A stretch of 64,000 nucleotides of DNA from contig NZ_CP149822.1 of assembly GCF_038396755.1 (NCBI RefSeq), positions 4,432,001 through 4,496,000 of the forward strand, in the 5' to 3' direction. This document shows, one piece after another, positions 1-8,503 of this stretch. The stretch is from Chitinophaga pollutisoli. Lineage in GTDB: Bacteria > Bacteroidota > Bacteroidia > Chitinophagales > Chitinophagaceae. The stretch's first letter is position 1; each line of letters begins with the position of its first letter. The notes beneath the pieces were generated by a model. The model searched no databases, was not told the origin of the DNA, and saw only the letters and a program-made list of their open reading frames with translations. Both the position numbers and the translations under genes were made by a program.

Positions 1-68
1 CCATTCGCTAAAAATTCCGTGAAAATATTAATTTTTTTCAAGTGTCCGCCTGCTTGATCGCGTTTCAG

Positions 69-76
69 TACATTTG
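69..76 (+). promoter_or_regulatory. Putative -7 element for the gene at 101
   Basis: TACATTTG matches the Bacteroidota -7 consensus TAnnTTTG. No TTTG lies at the expected distance upstream, so only half of the promoter is supported. Using the spacing seen at the SRP RNA in this window, transcription would begin near 81 and give a leader of about 20 nt. Confidence 0.4.
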
Positions 77-100
77 GAATGATTTTAGTCTCATTACAGC

Positions 101-805
101 ATGTTTAAATGGATGTTGATTTGCCTGGCGACGGCCCTCCCGGCCCTGGCGCAGCAAAAGGAAATCGTGAGGGTGGAAGCGGAATACGACCCTTCCGCCG
201 TTGCTGAATTGTACAGCAAAACGCCCATCGGGCTGACGGTGAAGTATGCCGACAGTTCCGAGCGCAAAACGGCGGGGCTCCTGGGCGGCGATATCCGCTG
301 GAACCAGGTACAGGTACAAACACCGCATGGGGAGGTACGCAACGGTGTGCTGACGTTCTCCCGGAACGCCGCCCGGCCGGATAATTATAAGCTCCGCCTG
401 CAGGTGACTTTCTCCGGATACCCTGGCAAATCCTGGGAATCCGATCTGCAACTGCCTTACCTCACCGGCATCCGTTTCCGGCATTATGCCGACAGCCTCA
501 AGCGCGGAATTCATTTTTACCTGAACGTGGAAGGGATGTACAACAGTGGCAAAATCTATCCGCTGGATACCACCCGGATCCGTTTCGCCAGCGATAAGGG
601 CACAATTATCGGGCAGGACCTGCTCATTCCCCTGGCCGACAGCCTCACCCGCCAGATTCATGTAACGGCCGTTTACCGCGGCGATGCAGCCATGCGCGTG
701 GAGTCTGAAATCCCCGTGAAGCAGTTGCCCGACGATGAATCCCTCATCATCCGGAACGCCGACGAGGTAAGCAAACCATCATCCAAAAAGAAGAAAAGGC
801 AATAG
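101..805 (+). CDS. Secreted protein of unknown function
   Basis: Encodes 234 residues. A short signal peptide (hydrophobic residues 4-16, Ala-Leu-Ala-Gln cleavage region near 15-18) predicts export to the periplasm or cell surface. The mature part is rich in beta-strand-like alternation with many Asp, Arg and Thr residues, and it ends in a lysine/arginine-rich tail (SSKKKKRQ). I recognise no catalytic motif or family. The gene is followed by the SRP RNA, with its own promoter, so the two appear to be separate transcripts. The ATG at 101 is chosen because it begins the signal peptide directly and lies about 20 nt downstream of the predicted transcription start. Confidence 0.75.
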   Translation: MFKWMLICLATALPALAQQKEIVRVEAEYDPSAVAELYSKTPIGLTVKYADSSERKTAGLLGGDIRWNQVQVQTPHGEVRNGVLTFSRNAARPDNYKLRLQVTFSGYPGKSWESDLQLPYLTGIRFRHYADSLKRGIHFYLNVEGMYNSGKIYPLDTTRIRFASDKGTIIGQDLLIPLADSLTRQIHVTAVYRGDAAMRVESEIPVKQLPDDESLIIRNADEVSKPSSKKKKRQ

Positions 806-883
806 CGGAAAGAAAAATGACGTCATGAAACGTAGCAGGGGAGAATGTTTGAGCATAATTATCCGCTGCGGGGAAGGAAAATA

Positions 884-915
884 TTTGCAAGTAATGCGGC
901 TTTCTGTTACCTTTG
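884..915 (+). promoter_or_regulatory. Promoter of the SRP RNA
   Basis: TTTG at 884-887, a 20-nt spacer, then TACCTTTG at 908-915 form a near-perfect Bacteroidota sigma-ABfr promoter. The RNA helix starts at 920, five bases after the last G of the -7 element. This provides a local calibration of the transcription start distance. Confidence 0.85.
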
Positions 916-919
916 CATC

Positions 920-1014
920 GGCAAGTCTTATACGACCAGCTCCTGCTGAACTCCCCCAGGACAGGAATGTAGCAAGGGTAGGCGGTTGAAGCGGTGCGAT
1001 ATAAGTAACTTGCC
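920..1014 (+). ncRNA. ffs: Signal recognition particle RNA (small bacterial 4.5S type)
   Basis: A 95-nt RNA whose ends pair exactly (GGCAAGT at 920-926 with ACTTGCC at 1008-1014). Its centre contains the hallmark domain IV loop: CCCCCAGGACAGGAATGTAGC around 952-973 corresponds to the CAGGTCCGGAAGGAAGCAG region of the E. coli RNA, which binds Ffh. With Ffh it forms the signal recognition particle that targets nascent membrane proteins to FtsY and SecYEG. A T-rich run (1017-1023) follows directly and probably ends the transcript. Exact ends are inferred from helix closure. Confidence 0.9.
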
Positions 1015-1124
1015 ACTTTTTTTCCCCTCAGGCAAGCATCCGCACCATTTTATTCTCCTTTTATTTTCCGAAATTAGTTTGTTGTTTTGCAGATCGCAAA
1101 AACTGAAATACTAAATCTTTCTTT

Positions 1125-1775
1125 ATGAAATTCTTTATTGATACAGCTAACCTGGCGCAGATCCAGGAGGCGAACGACCTGGGCATCCTGGACGGTGTAA
1201 CCACGAACCCCTCCCTCATGGCCAAGGAAGGTATCAAAGGCGAAGCAGCCATCCTGAAACATTACGAAACCATCTGTGAAATGGTAGACGGCGACGTGAG
1301 CGCCGAAGTGCTGTCGACCGATTACGCCAGCATCATCGAAGAAGGCAAGAAACTCGCCGCCATTCATCCGAATATCGTGGTGAAAGTGCCGATGATCAAA
1401 GACGGTGTGAAAGCCATTAAATGGTTCACCGACAACGGCATCCGTACCAACTGCACCCTCGTTTTCTCCGCCGGTCAGGCTATCCTCGCCGCTAAAGCAG
1501 GCGCTTCTTACGTTTCGCCCTTCATCGGCCGGATCGACGACAGCAGCTGGGATGGTATCGAACTGATCGCCCAGATCGCCCAGATTTACAGCATCCAGGG
1601 CTTTAAGACCGAAGTGCTCGCCGCATCCATCCGCAATGCCCTGCACATCGTGAAATGCGCGGAAAACGGCGCCGATGTGTGCACCTGCCCGCTCGATTCC
1701 ATCCTCGGCCTCCTGAAACACCCCCTCACCGACATCGGTCTGGCCAAGTTCCTGGAAGACGCGAAGAAAATGTAA
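1125..1775 (+). CDS. fsa: Transaldolase-family protein (fructose-6-phosphate aldolase type)
   Basis: A 216-residue TIM-barrel protein of the short transaldolase/FSA subfamily (TalC/MipB). The N-terminus MKFFIDTANL is the family signature, and TTNPSL at 26-31 is the conserved beta-strand motif. Lys87 in VVKVPM is the Schiff-base lysine. Members either transfer dihydroxyacetone between sugar phosphates in the pentose phosphate pathway or cleave fructose 6-phosphate; sequence alone does not decide between these. Its length matches the family (about 215-220 residues). It is monocistronic: an SRP RNA lies upstream and a terminator at 1796 follows. No Shine-Dalgarno site is visible, as is usual for this phylum. 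Confidence 0.93.
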   Translation: MKFFIDTANLAQIQEANDLGILDGVTTNPSLMAKEGIKGEAAILKHYETICEMVDGDVSAEVLSTDYASIIEEGKKLAAIHPNIVVKVPMIKDGVKAIKWFTDNGIRTNCTLVFSAGQAILAAKAGASYVSPFIGRIDDSSWDGIELIAQIAQIYSIQGFKTEVLAASIRNALHIVKCAENGADVCTCPLDSILGLLKHPLTDIGLAKFLEDAKKM

Positions 1776-1795
1776 TCTTCCTCCCATCTTATTAT

Positions 1796-1831
1796 AAGGC
1801 CGCCCCGGTTTCCGCAGGGACGGCCTTTTTT
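1796..1831 (+). terminator. Intrinsic terminator after fsa
   Basis: AAGGCCGCCCC pairs with GGGACGGCCTT across a short loop and is followed by a run of T. It lies 20 bases past the fsa stop codon. Confidence 0.85.
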
Positions 1832-1954
1832 ATTACCGGCTGAAATTTTTTTTACTTTTAGAATATTCCTAGTATCTTACTACCTCGTAAAGCTAGGTAC
1901 CACGTTAGACAATACATTTCATCATATTTAAACAATTAGCCAGAACAGTTTCGC

Positions 1955-3451
1955 ATGGAAGCAAAATTCATCATGGCCCTGGACCAGGGAACCACCAGTT
2001 CCCGGGCGATCCTTTTCGACCGCGGGGGAAACATCGTTGCAGTTGCGCAGAAGGAATTTAAACAGATTTACCCCCAACCGGGATGGGTGGAGCATGATCC
2101 CAACGAGATCTGGTCGACCCAGGCCGGCGTGGCAGCCGAAGTGATCGTGAAAGCCGGCGCCAGCGGCGACCAGATTGCGGCGATGGGCATCACCAACCAG
2201 CGGGAAACCACCATCGTGTGGGACCGGAAGACCGGTAAACCGCTGTATAACGCGATCGTTTGGCAAGACCGCCGTACGGCAGCTTATTGCGACGAGCTGC
2301 GGGCAAAGGGGCTTGCGGAAGACATCCGCTCCCGCACGGGCCTCATCGTGGATGCTTATTTCTCCGGCACCAAGGTGAAATGGATCCTCGACAACGTGGA
2401 AGGCGCCCGGCAGCGGGCGGAGGCAGGCGAGCTGGCCTTCGGGACCGTGGATTCCTGGCTCATCTGGAATTTCACGAAAGGAAGACTGCATATTACGGAC
2501 GTGAGCAACGCCTCGCGGACGATGCTTTTCAATATCCACACCCTCCAGTGGGACGAATCCCTGCTTAAACTCATGGACATCCCGGCTTCCATGCTCCCCG
2601 ACGTGCGCGCTTCCAGCGAGGTGTACGGGGAAACGGAAGCTACGCTCACCCCGTTCAATATTCCCATCGCAGGTATCGCCGGCGATCAGCAGGCCGCGCT
2701 CTTCGGGCAGATGTGCATCGAGCCGGGCATGGTGAAAAACACCTACGGAACGGGTTGTTTCATGATGCTCAACACCGGGGAAAAAGCCATTACTTCCGGC
2801 AATAACCTCCTCACCACGATTGGCTGGCAGGTAGGCGGGAAGACGGTTTACGCGCTGGAAGGCAGTATTTTCATCGGCGGCGCCGTAGTACAGTGGCTCC
2901 GCGACGGGCTGGGCATCATCCGCCACAGCGCCGACGTGGAAGCACTCGCCAATAAAGTAGAACATACAGACGGTGTGTATCTCGTGCCTGCCTTTGCCGG
3001 GCTGGGTGCACCCCACTGGAACCAATACGCCCGCGGTACCATCGTGGGCATGACGCGCGGTACCAAAGATGCGCACATCGCCCGTGCCGCGCTCGACAGC
3101 ATCGCCTACCAGACTATGGACGTGCTCAAGGCCATGGAAGCCGACGCAGGCATGCCGATCCGGGAATTGCGGGTCGACGGCGGGGCAACGGCCAACAACC
3201 TGCTGATGCAATTCCAGGCAGATATCCTGAATACGGATGTGGTACGGCCGAAAGTTACGGAGACCACCGCACTGGGGGCCGCTTACATGGCCGGGCTCGC
3301 CACCGGGTTCTGGGATAGCATCGATACCATCCGCAAGCAATGGCAGGAAGACGCATGCTTCAAACCGGAAATGGCGGATGCTGAGCGCGCGGAGCTCACC
3401 AAAGGATGGGCGCGTGCCGTGAAAGCAGCTAAAGTATGGGCAGAAGAATAA
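1955..3451 (+). CDS. glpK: Glycerol kinase
   Basis: A 498-residue FGGY-family kinase, the usual length. It phosphorylates glycerol to glycerol 3-phosphate with ATP in the cytosol. Visible signatures are the N-terminal ATP/phosphate loop [15 protein letters not shown] (8-22), the glycerol-site segment [10 protein letters not shown] (about 82-91), and the FGGY-like C-terminal motifs GLGAPHW and [12 protein letters not shown]. It is followed 38 nt later by the glycerol channel gene glpF, so the pair forms a glycerol uptake operon ended by the terminator at 4232. No glpD or regulator is adjacent. ATG at 1955 gives the normal short N-terminus; an alternative ATG at 1973 would remove residues just before the phosphate loop. 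Confidence 0.97.
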   Translation: MEAKFIMALDQGTTSSRAILFDRGGNIVAVAQKEFKQIYPQPGWVEHDPNEIWSTQAGVAAEVIVKAGASGDQIAAMGITNQRETTIVWDRKTGKPLYNAIVWQDRRTAAYCDELRAKGLAEDIRSRTGLIVDAYFSGTKVKWILDNVEGARQRAEAGELAFGTVDSWLIWNFTKGRLHITDVSNASRTMLFNIHTLQWDESLLKLMDIPASMLPDVRASSEVYGETEATLTPFNIPIAGIAGDQQAALFGQMCIEPGMVKNTYGTGCFMMLNTGEKAITSGNNLLTTIGWQVGGKTVYALEGSIFIGGAVVQWLRDGLGIIRHSADVEALANKVEHTDGVYLVPAFAGLGAPHWNQYARGTIVGMTRGTKDAHIARAALDSIAYQTMDVLKAMEADAGMPIRELRVDGGATANNLLMQFQADILNTDVVRPKVTETTALGAAYMAGLATGFWDSIDTIRKQWQEDACFKPEMADAERAELTKGWARAVKAAKVWAEE

Positions 3452-3489
3452 TTCCATAATTCCAGAACTGATCAAAACAAAACCCGACT

Positions 3490-4197
3490 ATGTCAATTTT
3501 CCTCGCAGAGCTCATCGGCACGGCGCTCCTCATCATCCTCGGCGACGGGGTGGTGGCGAATTGCCTGCTCAATAAAAGCAAAGGCCAGAATGGCGGATGG
3601 ATCGTAATCACCTTTGGCTGGGCCATGGCTGTTTTCGTAGGTGTATTTGCCGTGGGCGCCTATAGCGGCGCGCACCTCAATTCCGCCGTAACCATCGCCA
3701 TGGCGGCTGCCGGTAATATCACCTGGGACCAGGTGCCCATGTACATCGGCGCCCAAATGCTGGGGGCGTTCCTCGGCGCATGTGGCGTATATGCCGCTTA
3801 CAAACAACATTTCGACATTACACCCGATGCCGATGCCAAACTGGGTATTTTCTGCACGGCGCCCGCCATCCGAAGCACCATTCCCAACCTGGTGACGGAA
3901 ATCATCGGTACGTTCGTCCTCATTTTCGGGGTGTTTTACATCGCGAAAGGAGACGTTGGCCTGGGTGCGGTAGATGCGCTGCCGGTTGCGTTGCTGGTAC
4001 TTGCGATAGGACTTTCGCTGGGAGGTCCCACAGGTTATGCCATCAACCCCGCACGCGATCTCGGCCCCCGTATCGCACACGCCATTCTGCCGATCAAAGG
4101 CAAGCGTGACAGCGACTGGGGTTATGCCTGGATCCCCGTTGTGGGGCCCATTATCGGCGCTTTGCTGGCCACTGCGCTGCATCTCGCCCTCAAATAG
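3490..4197 (+). CDS. glpF: Glycerol facilitator-like aquaporin (MIP family)
   Basis: A 235-residue inner-membrane channel of the MIP family with six hydrophobic segments and two half-helices. It probably passes glycerol into the cell for the kinase encoded directly upstream. The second pore motif is canonical (N186-P187-A188-R189-D190). The first is N64-S65-A66 instead of N-P-A, read directly from aat-tcc-gcc near 3679. The Asp after the second NPAR is typical of glyceroporins rather than water channels. The transcript ends at the terminator at 4232. Confidence 0.95.
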   Translation: MSIFLAELIGTALLIILGDGVVANCLLNKSKGQNGGWIVITFGWAMAVFVGVFAVGAYSGAHLNSAVTIAMAAAGNITWDQVPMYIGAQMLGAFLGACGVYAAYKQHFDITPDADAKLGIFCTAPAIRSTIPNLVTEIIGTFVLIFGVFYIAKGDVGLGAVDALPVALLVLAIGLSLGGPTGYAINPARDLGPRIAHAILPIKGKRDSDWGYAWIPVVGPIIGALLATALHLALK

Positions 4198-4231
4198 TCC
4201 CGATCTTTCATAACATAAACACAATCAAGCC

Positions 4232-4265
4232 GGCGCATCCCTTTCGGGGTGCGCCCTTCTTTTTC
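4232..4265 (+). terminator. Intrinsic terminator after glpF
   Basis: GGCGCATCCC (4232-4241) pairs with GGGGTGCGCC (4246-4255), followed by a T-rich stretch. Confidence 0.85.
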
Positions 4266-4356
4266 CCCAACAATTCCGCCCCTGCACTGTTTCCTCTGCT
4301 GAACAACCACAGGGACCCATCTCTTAACCCGGTATTTTATTCATTATTTTCAAATC

Positions 4357-4388
4357 TTTCATTTTATCCTGAAAGTTTTGTAATTTTG
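4357..4388 (+). promoter_or_regulatory. Promoter of ndh
   Basis: TAATTTTG at 4381-4388 is a perfect -7 element. TTTC at 4357-4360 lies 20 nt upstream as a one-mismatch -33 element. Transcription would start near 4393, leaving a leader of about 58 nt to the ATG at 4451. Confidence 0.65.
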
Positions 4389-4450
4389 AGAAATATTCGG
4401 TGGTATGGCATTTGTGGCCACGATGTTGTACCATCTTAAACGCAATAACC

Positions 4451-5800
4451 ATGATACAACCGAACTTACCGGATTCAAAGCTTCCCAGGGTGGTGATCGT
4501 TGGCGGCGGATTTGCCGGGATCAATCTGGCCAAATCACTCAGAAAAGCCGCAGTACAGGTGGTACTGCTCGACAGGAATAATTACCATCTTTTCCAGCCA
4601 TTGCTGTACCAGGTGGCCACGGCAGGGCTGGAGCCAGACAGCATCGCCTTCCCGCTGCGCGGCATCTTCAAAAAGCAGAAGAATTTCCATTTCCGCATGG
4701 CGGAAGTGAAAAGTGTGGATGCGGCCAACAACCTGCTCGAAACCAATATCGGCGATATTCCCTACGATTACCTGGTGCTCGCCATGGGATCCAATACCAA
4801 CTTCTTCGGTAACAAGATGATCGAAGAACATGCCATCGGGATGAAGTCCCTCATCGAGGCGGTGCAGATCAGGAATTATGTGCTGAAGCAATTCGAGGAA
4901 TCGCTGCTGTTCACCGACGAAGCCACCGTTAAGCCGAAACTGAGCTTCGTGATGGTGGGCGCCGGTCCTACGGGCGTAGAGCTGGCCGGGGCGTTTGCGG
5001 AGCTGCGCAAATACATCCTTCCCAAGGATTATCCCGAGCTGCCGATCCATTTGATGGAAGTATACCTCATCGAAGCGGGGCCCCGCGTACTGGCGGGCAT
5101 GTCTGAGGAAACAAGCCGCAAATCCAAAGCCGCGCTCGAACATATCGGCGTGAAGGTGCTCACCAACATAGCCGTAAAAGATTATGACGGCCTCACGCTC
5201 ACCCTGAGCAATGGCGAAACCCTCCAAACGCAGTCCCTCATCTGGTCGGCCGGCGTAAAAGGCATGTCGATCCCTGGTCTGCCCGAAGAAGCCATGCTGC
5301 CAAATGGCCGTGTACAAGTGAATGATACCAACCTCATCAAAGACACGAATAATATTTACGCTATTGGCGACATCGCCCAGATGATCAACGATGAGCGCTT
5401 CCCGAAAGGTTATCCTATGGTGGCGCAGGTTGCCATGCAACAAGGGAAGCAATTGGGTAAGAATTTTTGCAACGTGCTGAAAGGTAAAGCGCTTAAACCC
5501 TTTAAATACAAGGATCTCGGCTCCATGGCCACGATCGGCCGCAACCGCGCCGTTACGGAATTCGCGGGCATCCGGTTGAGCGGGTACATCGCCTGGGTGG
5601 CGTGGATGGTGGTGCACTTGCTGAACCTGCTGGGTTTCCGCAATAAGCTGGTGGTAATGATCAACTGGGTGTACCGGTATTTCACCTACGACCGTGGCAC
5701 GCGCATCATCATCAAACGCGGCGCAGCCAATATCGTCAAACTAAGACAAACGATATATCAGGCCGATCCGCAGGTACCGCAGATCACGCAAACGCCTTAA
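4451..5800 (+). CDS. ndh: Type II NADH dehydrogenase (NAD(P)/FAD-dependent oxidoreductase)
   Basis: A 449-residue peripheral membrane flavoprotein that moves electrons from NADH to the quinone pool without pumping protons. The FAD-binding Rossmann motif VVIVGGGFAGINLAK lies near residues 15-29. The NADH-binding motif VMVGAGPTGVELAGAF lies in the middle, and the late FAD contact IYAIGDIA follows. A hydrophobic C-terminal segment (IAWVAWMVVHLLNLLGF) fits membrane attachment. The ATG at 4451 is preferred over the in-frame ATG at 4400 because it places the FAD motif at the usual distance and the earlier residues look non-coding. The stop codon lies inside the first base pairs of the 114-bp duplication described separately. 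Confidence 0.93.
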   Translation: MIQPNLPDSKLPRVVIVGGGFAGINLAKSLRKAAVQVVLLDRNNYHLFQPLLYQVATAGLEPDSIAFPLRGIFKKQKNFHFRMAEVKSVDAANNLLETNIGDIPYDYLVLAMGSNTNFFGNKMIEEHAIGMKSLIEAVQIRNYVLKQFEESLLFTDEATVKPKLSFVMVGAGPTGVELAGAFAELRKYILPKDYPELPIHLMEVYLIEAGPRVLAGMSEETSRKSKAALEHIGVKVLTNIAVKDYDGLTLTLSNGETLQTQSLIWSAGVKGMSIPGLPEEAMLPNGRVQVNDTNLIKDTNNIYAIGDIAQMINDERFPKGYPMVAQVAMQQGKQLGKNFCNVLKGKALKPFKYKDLGSMATIGRNRAVTEFAGIRLSGYIAWVAWMVVHLLNLLGFRNKLVVMINWVYRYFTYDRGTRIIIKRGAANIVKLRQTIYQADPQVPQITQTP

Positions 5801-6055
5801 CGTTGCCTGTTGGTGAGTGAATTCATCCGGAGCATGCCTACCAGTTCATCGTGCCGGCCGCCGAGCGTCCGATAGTAAACGAGGACCGTGTAGGCATTTT
5901 CTGTCTCCGGAATCAGAATGCCTTCTTCCGTTTTTTTCCTCCCTTAACGTTGCCTGTTGGTGAGTGAATTCATCCGGAGCATGCCTACCAGTTCATCGTG
6001 CCGGCCGCCTAGCGTCCGATAGTAAACGAGGACCGTGTAGGCATTTTCTGTCTCC
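5795..6055. repeat. 114-bp direct repeat, period 147 bp
   Basis: Bases 5795-5908 recur at 5942-6055 with one mismatch (g versus t in a gccg/gcct context). A 33-bp unrelated spacer lies between them. The second copy is the authentic 3' end of the minus-strand Plug-like gene; the first is an orphan copy abutting the ndh stop. The single difference is a silent Leu codon change when read in the Plug frame. Confidence 0.97.
5797..5908 (-). pseudogene. Orphan 3' fragment of the Plug-like gene
   Basis: Read on the minus strand, this copy encodes the last 36 residues of the neighbouring PF17116 protein, from ETENAYTVLVYY to the stop, without the rest of the gene. Just upstream on the same strand the frame continues through a divergent TEEGILIP segment where the intact gene has TEGNWW. 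The copy may therefore derive from a related allele or have been edited after duplication. It has no start codon or promoter and is unlikely to be expressed by itself. Confidence 0.8.
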
Positions 6056-7236
6056 CACCAGTTCCCTTCCGTGAATTCGGTGCTCATGGGGGAGTTGGGC
6101 CGGGTTTTGTCGACAAGGCCGTAGACATAGTTGTAATAGCCCTGCTTGAGGAAAAGCGCCCCTTCGTATGCGCCTTTCTCGCCGTTCCAGACCATCTTGT
6201 TGCGGTCGTTCAGTTCATATTGGGTCAGTTCCCCGAAAATATACATATCGTACCCGGCGAAGGGTTCTTTCATGGGGAAGTTGAAATTCACGCGCGCGTA
6301 GTCGCCTTCGAACTGGATGTTGTAATCCTCGATGGTGGCGGGATCATACATACCGTTGATATCGCGGAGATATTGGTAGATCTGGTTGTCGCGGGGAACG
6401 TCGGGCATGACGTTGATGACGGTACCGTTACGGAGGTATTGCGTATTGCGGACGCGCTCCGTTTGCAGCCGGAAGCTGCGCAGATCCACCCATCTCCATT
6501 CCTTGAACGCGGGAAAAATGCAATCCTGCTCCGCGTTGTATTCGATCACATCCCCCTTGATAAACATCGGTTTGATGCCGGTGATGGCGTTATCCCAACG
6601 GAAATTCTGCTGGATAACGATCTTGAGCTGGTCGAAGGGATTCTGGATGTTGAGGCCTTTGGTATTAACCGAGACGTTGATTTTCTGTGAGTTACGGAAC
6701 AGCTTGGGATTGGTGGGCTGGGAAATCCATCCCGCCACGCCGGATTTGTTATTGATGACCATGAGCCGGCGGGTGAAGGCCAGGCGGTTGGTATCGCCGT
6801 CGAGATATACTTTCAGCAGGTAGTTGCCGGCCCGTGTAGGCGTTGAGTTGGAACTGGGGATGCGGGCCTTGTAATGCACGTATTTCTGCAGCGCCACGCT
6901 CGAGAACTTGTAATCGCGGATCTGAACTTCGGAGAAACCACGGAGGTAATCGATGGTATTGACGGAAGCCGGTGTCCAGTCTGCATTGCAGAGTTGGAGG
7001 GTGTAGAAGTAGGATTTGATTTCGGCTTGAAGATCGTCGAATTGAAGCTCCAGCTGGTCGCCCGAGTTCAGTGCGATGATGGGCAGGCCGAGCATTTCTC
7101 CCGGGGGCGTCAGCTTAACAGTGGCGATGTTCTGGTGGTAGATATGGTCGGGCGTGATGGCGTTGACCTGACCTTTGGCGCCGGGGAAAAACAATAGCGC
7201 TGCCAGGGAGCAGCAGACAAAAGCAACTATCCTCAT
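5944..7236 (-). CDS. Type IX secretion system Plug-like protein (PF17116/DUF5103)
   Basis: A 430-residue secreted protein with a clear signal peptide (hydrophobic 4-18, cleavage after AKG near 22). The sequence matches the Bacteroidota family formerly DUF5103. In this family, the Plug of Flavobacterium closes the periplasmic side of the SprA translocon when PorV is absent. Recognisable parts are the N-terminal immunoglobulin-like segment (GDQLELQFDDLQ to LQLCNADWTPA), a central region with PMFIKGDVIEYNAEQDCIFPAFKEWRW, and a C-terminal domain with ELVGMLRMNS. No other type IX component is adjacent. The gene diverges from the FtsX-like permease at 7280 across only 43 bp. Assignment to the family is firm; the Plug role in this organism is inferred. 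Confidence 0.85.
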   Translation of the reverse strand: MRIVAFVCCSLAALLFFPGAKGQVNAITPDHIYHQNIATVKLTPPGEMLGLPIIALNSGDQLELQFDDLQAEIKSYFYTLQLCNADWTPASVNTIDYLRGFSEVQIRDYKFSSVALQKYVHYKARIPSSNSTPTRAGNYLLKVYLDGDTNRLAFTRRLMVINNKSGVAGWISQPTNPKLFRNSQKINVSVNTKGLNIQNPFDQLKIVIQQNFRWDNAITGIKPMFIKGDVIEYNAEQDCIFPAFKEWRWVDLRSFRLQTERVRNTQYLRNGTVINVMPDVPRDNQIYQYLRDINGMYDPATIEDYNIQFEGDYARVNFNFPMKEPFAGYDMYIFGELTQYELNDRNKMVWNGEKGAYEGALFLKQGYYNYVYGLVDKTRPNSPMSTEFTEGNWWETENAYTVLVYYRTLGGRHDELVGMLRMNSLTNRQR

Positions 7237-7279
7237 AGCTGTAATTTACAATGAATTTCTAAAATGTATAAATTCGCGG

Positions 7280-8503
7280 ATGCGCATCTCCATGTTTATT
7301 GCCGGAAGGATCGCTTTCAACCGGTCTTCTTCCTTTTCCCGGTTCATCATCAATATCGCGATGGCGGCGACCGCTTTCAGCGTTGCGGTGATGATTATCG
7401 CCACGGCGATGATCAACGGGTTCCAGCAGGTGATATCGGAGAAGATATTCAGTTTCTGGGGGCATTACCATATTACGGAGTATCGCGCTGCCGGGGGGCC
7501 GCTCACCGAGCAGGATCCTTTTCCTGAAGACGCCTCCCTCGAAAAACGCCTCTCCGCCATTCCGCAGGTGAAAACCGTCAGCCCCTTCGCCACCAAATCC
7601 GTCATCGTCAAGAAAGGCCGCGAAACCGAAGGGATGATCTTTAAAGGCTCCCCCGCCGGCCAGTCCCTCCCGTTCCTCATCGAAGGCCGCCCCTCCACGG
7701 CGCCCGACAGCGGGTATGCCTCCGAAGTCGTGATCTCCGCCAGCACGGCAGCCGCGCTCGGCCTCAAACTGAACGACGCCATGTTCATGTACTTCATGCG
7801 GGGCGACGGCCTCCCGCCGCGCGTGCGCAAGCTCACCGTCTGCGGCATTTATAAAACCGGTATCGAAGAATACGATAAAACATACGTTATCGGCGACATC
7901 AACCTCATCCGGCGCCTCAACGACTGGGCGCCCGACGAGATCGGCGGTTACGAAGTGCACCTGCACCGCTTCAGCGACATGGACGCCGCCGCCGGGCCCA
8001 TCAGCGACGAAATCATCAATGCCGAACTGGGCCTGCGCAGCATGCAGGAAATTTACCCCAATATCTTCGACTGGCTGGGATTACAGAACAAAAACGAAAC
8101 GATCATCCTCATCATCATGACCATCGTGGCCGTAATCAACATGATCACGGCGATGCTGATCCTGATCCTGGAGCGGACCAACATGGTAGGCATATTGAAA
8201 GCCCTCGGCATGCGGAACACCTCCATCCAGGGCATATTCCTTTACCAGGCGGGATATATCGTGATCGCGGGCATCGTGATCGGCAACGCGCTGGGCCTGG
8301 GCCTGGCGTTTCTCCAGCAATCCACGGGCCTGCTGCGCCTCCCGGAAGAAGCGTATTACATGTCGGTGGCGCCCATCGCCATTCAATGGTGGAAAGTGGC
8401 GCTGATCAACGTGGGGACGCTGGTGGTTTGCGTGCTGGTCCTCATCATTCCTTCTTTGCTCATCCGGCGGATATTGCCGGTGCGGGCGATCCAGTTTAAA
8501 TAA
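7280..8503 (+). CDS. FtsX-like ABC transporter permease (LolC/E type)
   Basis: Encodes 407 residues with the MacB/LolC architecture. An N-terminal membrane segment (about 18-42, ending IIATAMINGFQQ) is followed by a periplasmic domain of about 230 residues. Three C-terminal membrane segments (about 280-400) contain the FtsX signature NMVGILKALGMRN and end in PVRAIQFK. Members of this family work with a separate ATPase to release lipoproteins or move envelope substrates; no ATPase gene is next to it. ATG 7280 is chosen because it gives the usual short basic N-terminus; ATG 7292 is also possible. The stop codon overlaps the convergent methyltransferase gene by 8 nt. Confidence 0.88.
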   Translation: MRISMFIAGRIAFNRSSSFSRFIINIAMAATAFSVAVMIIATAMINGFQQVISEKIFSFWGHYHITEYRAAGGPLTEQDPFPEDASLEKRLSAIPQVKTVSPFATKSVIVKKGRETEGMIFKGSPAGQSLPFLIEGRPSTAPDSGYASEVVISASTAAALGLKLNDAMFMYFMRGDGLPPRVRKLTVCGIYKTGIEEYDKTYVIGDINLIRRLNDWAPDEIGGYEVHLHRFSDMDAAAGPISDEIINAELGLRSMQEIYPNIFDWLGLQNKNETIILIIMTIVAVINMITAMLILILERTNMVGILKALGMRNTSIQGIFLYQAGYIVIAGIVIGNALGLGLAFLQQSTGLLRLPEEAYYMSVAPIAIQWWKVALINVGTLVVCVLVLIIPSLLIRRILPVRAIQFK

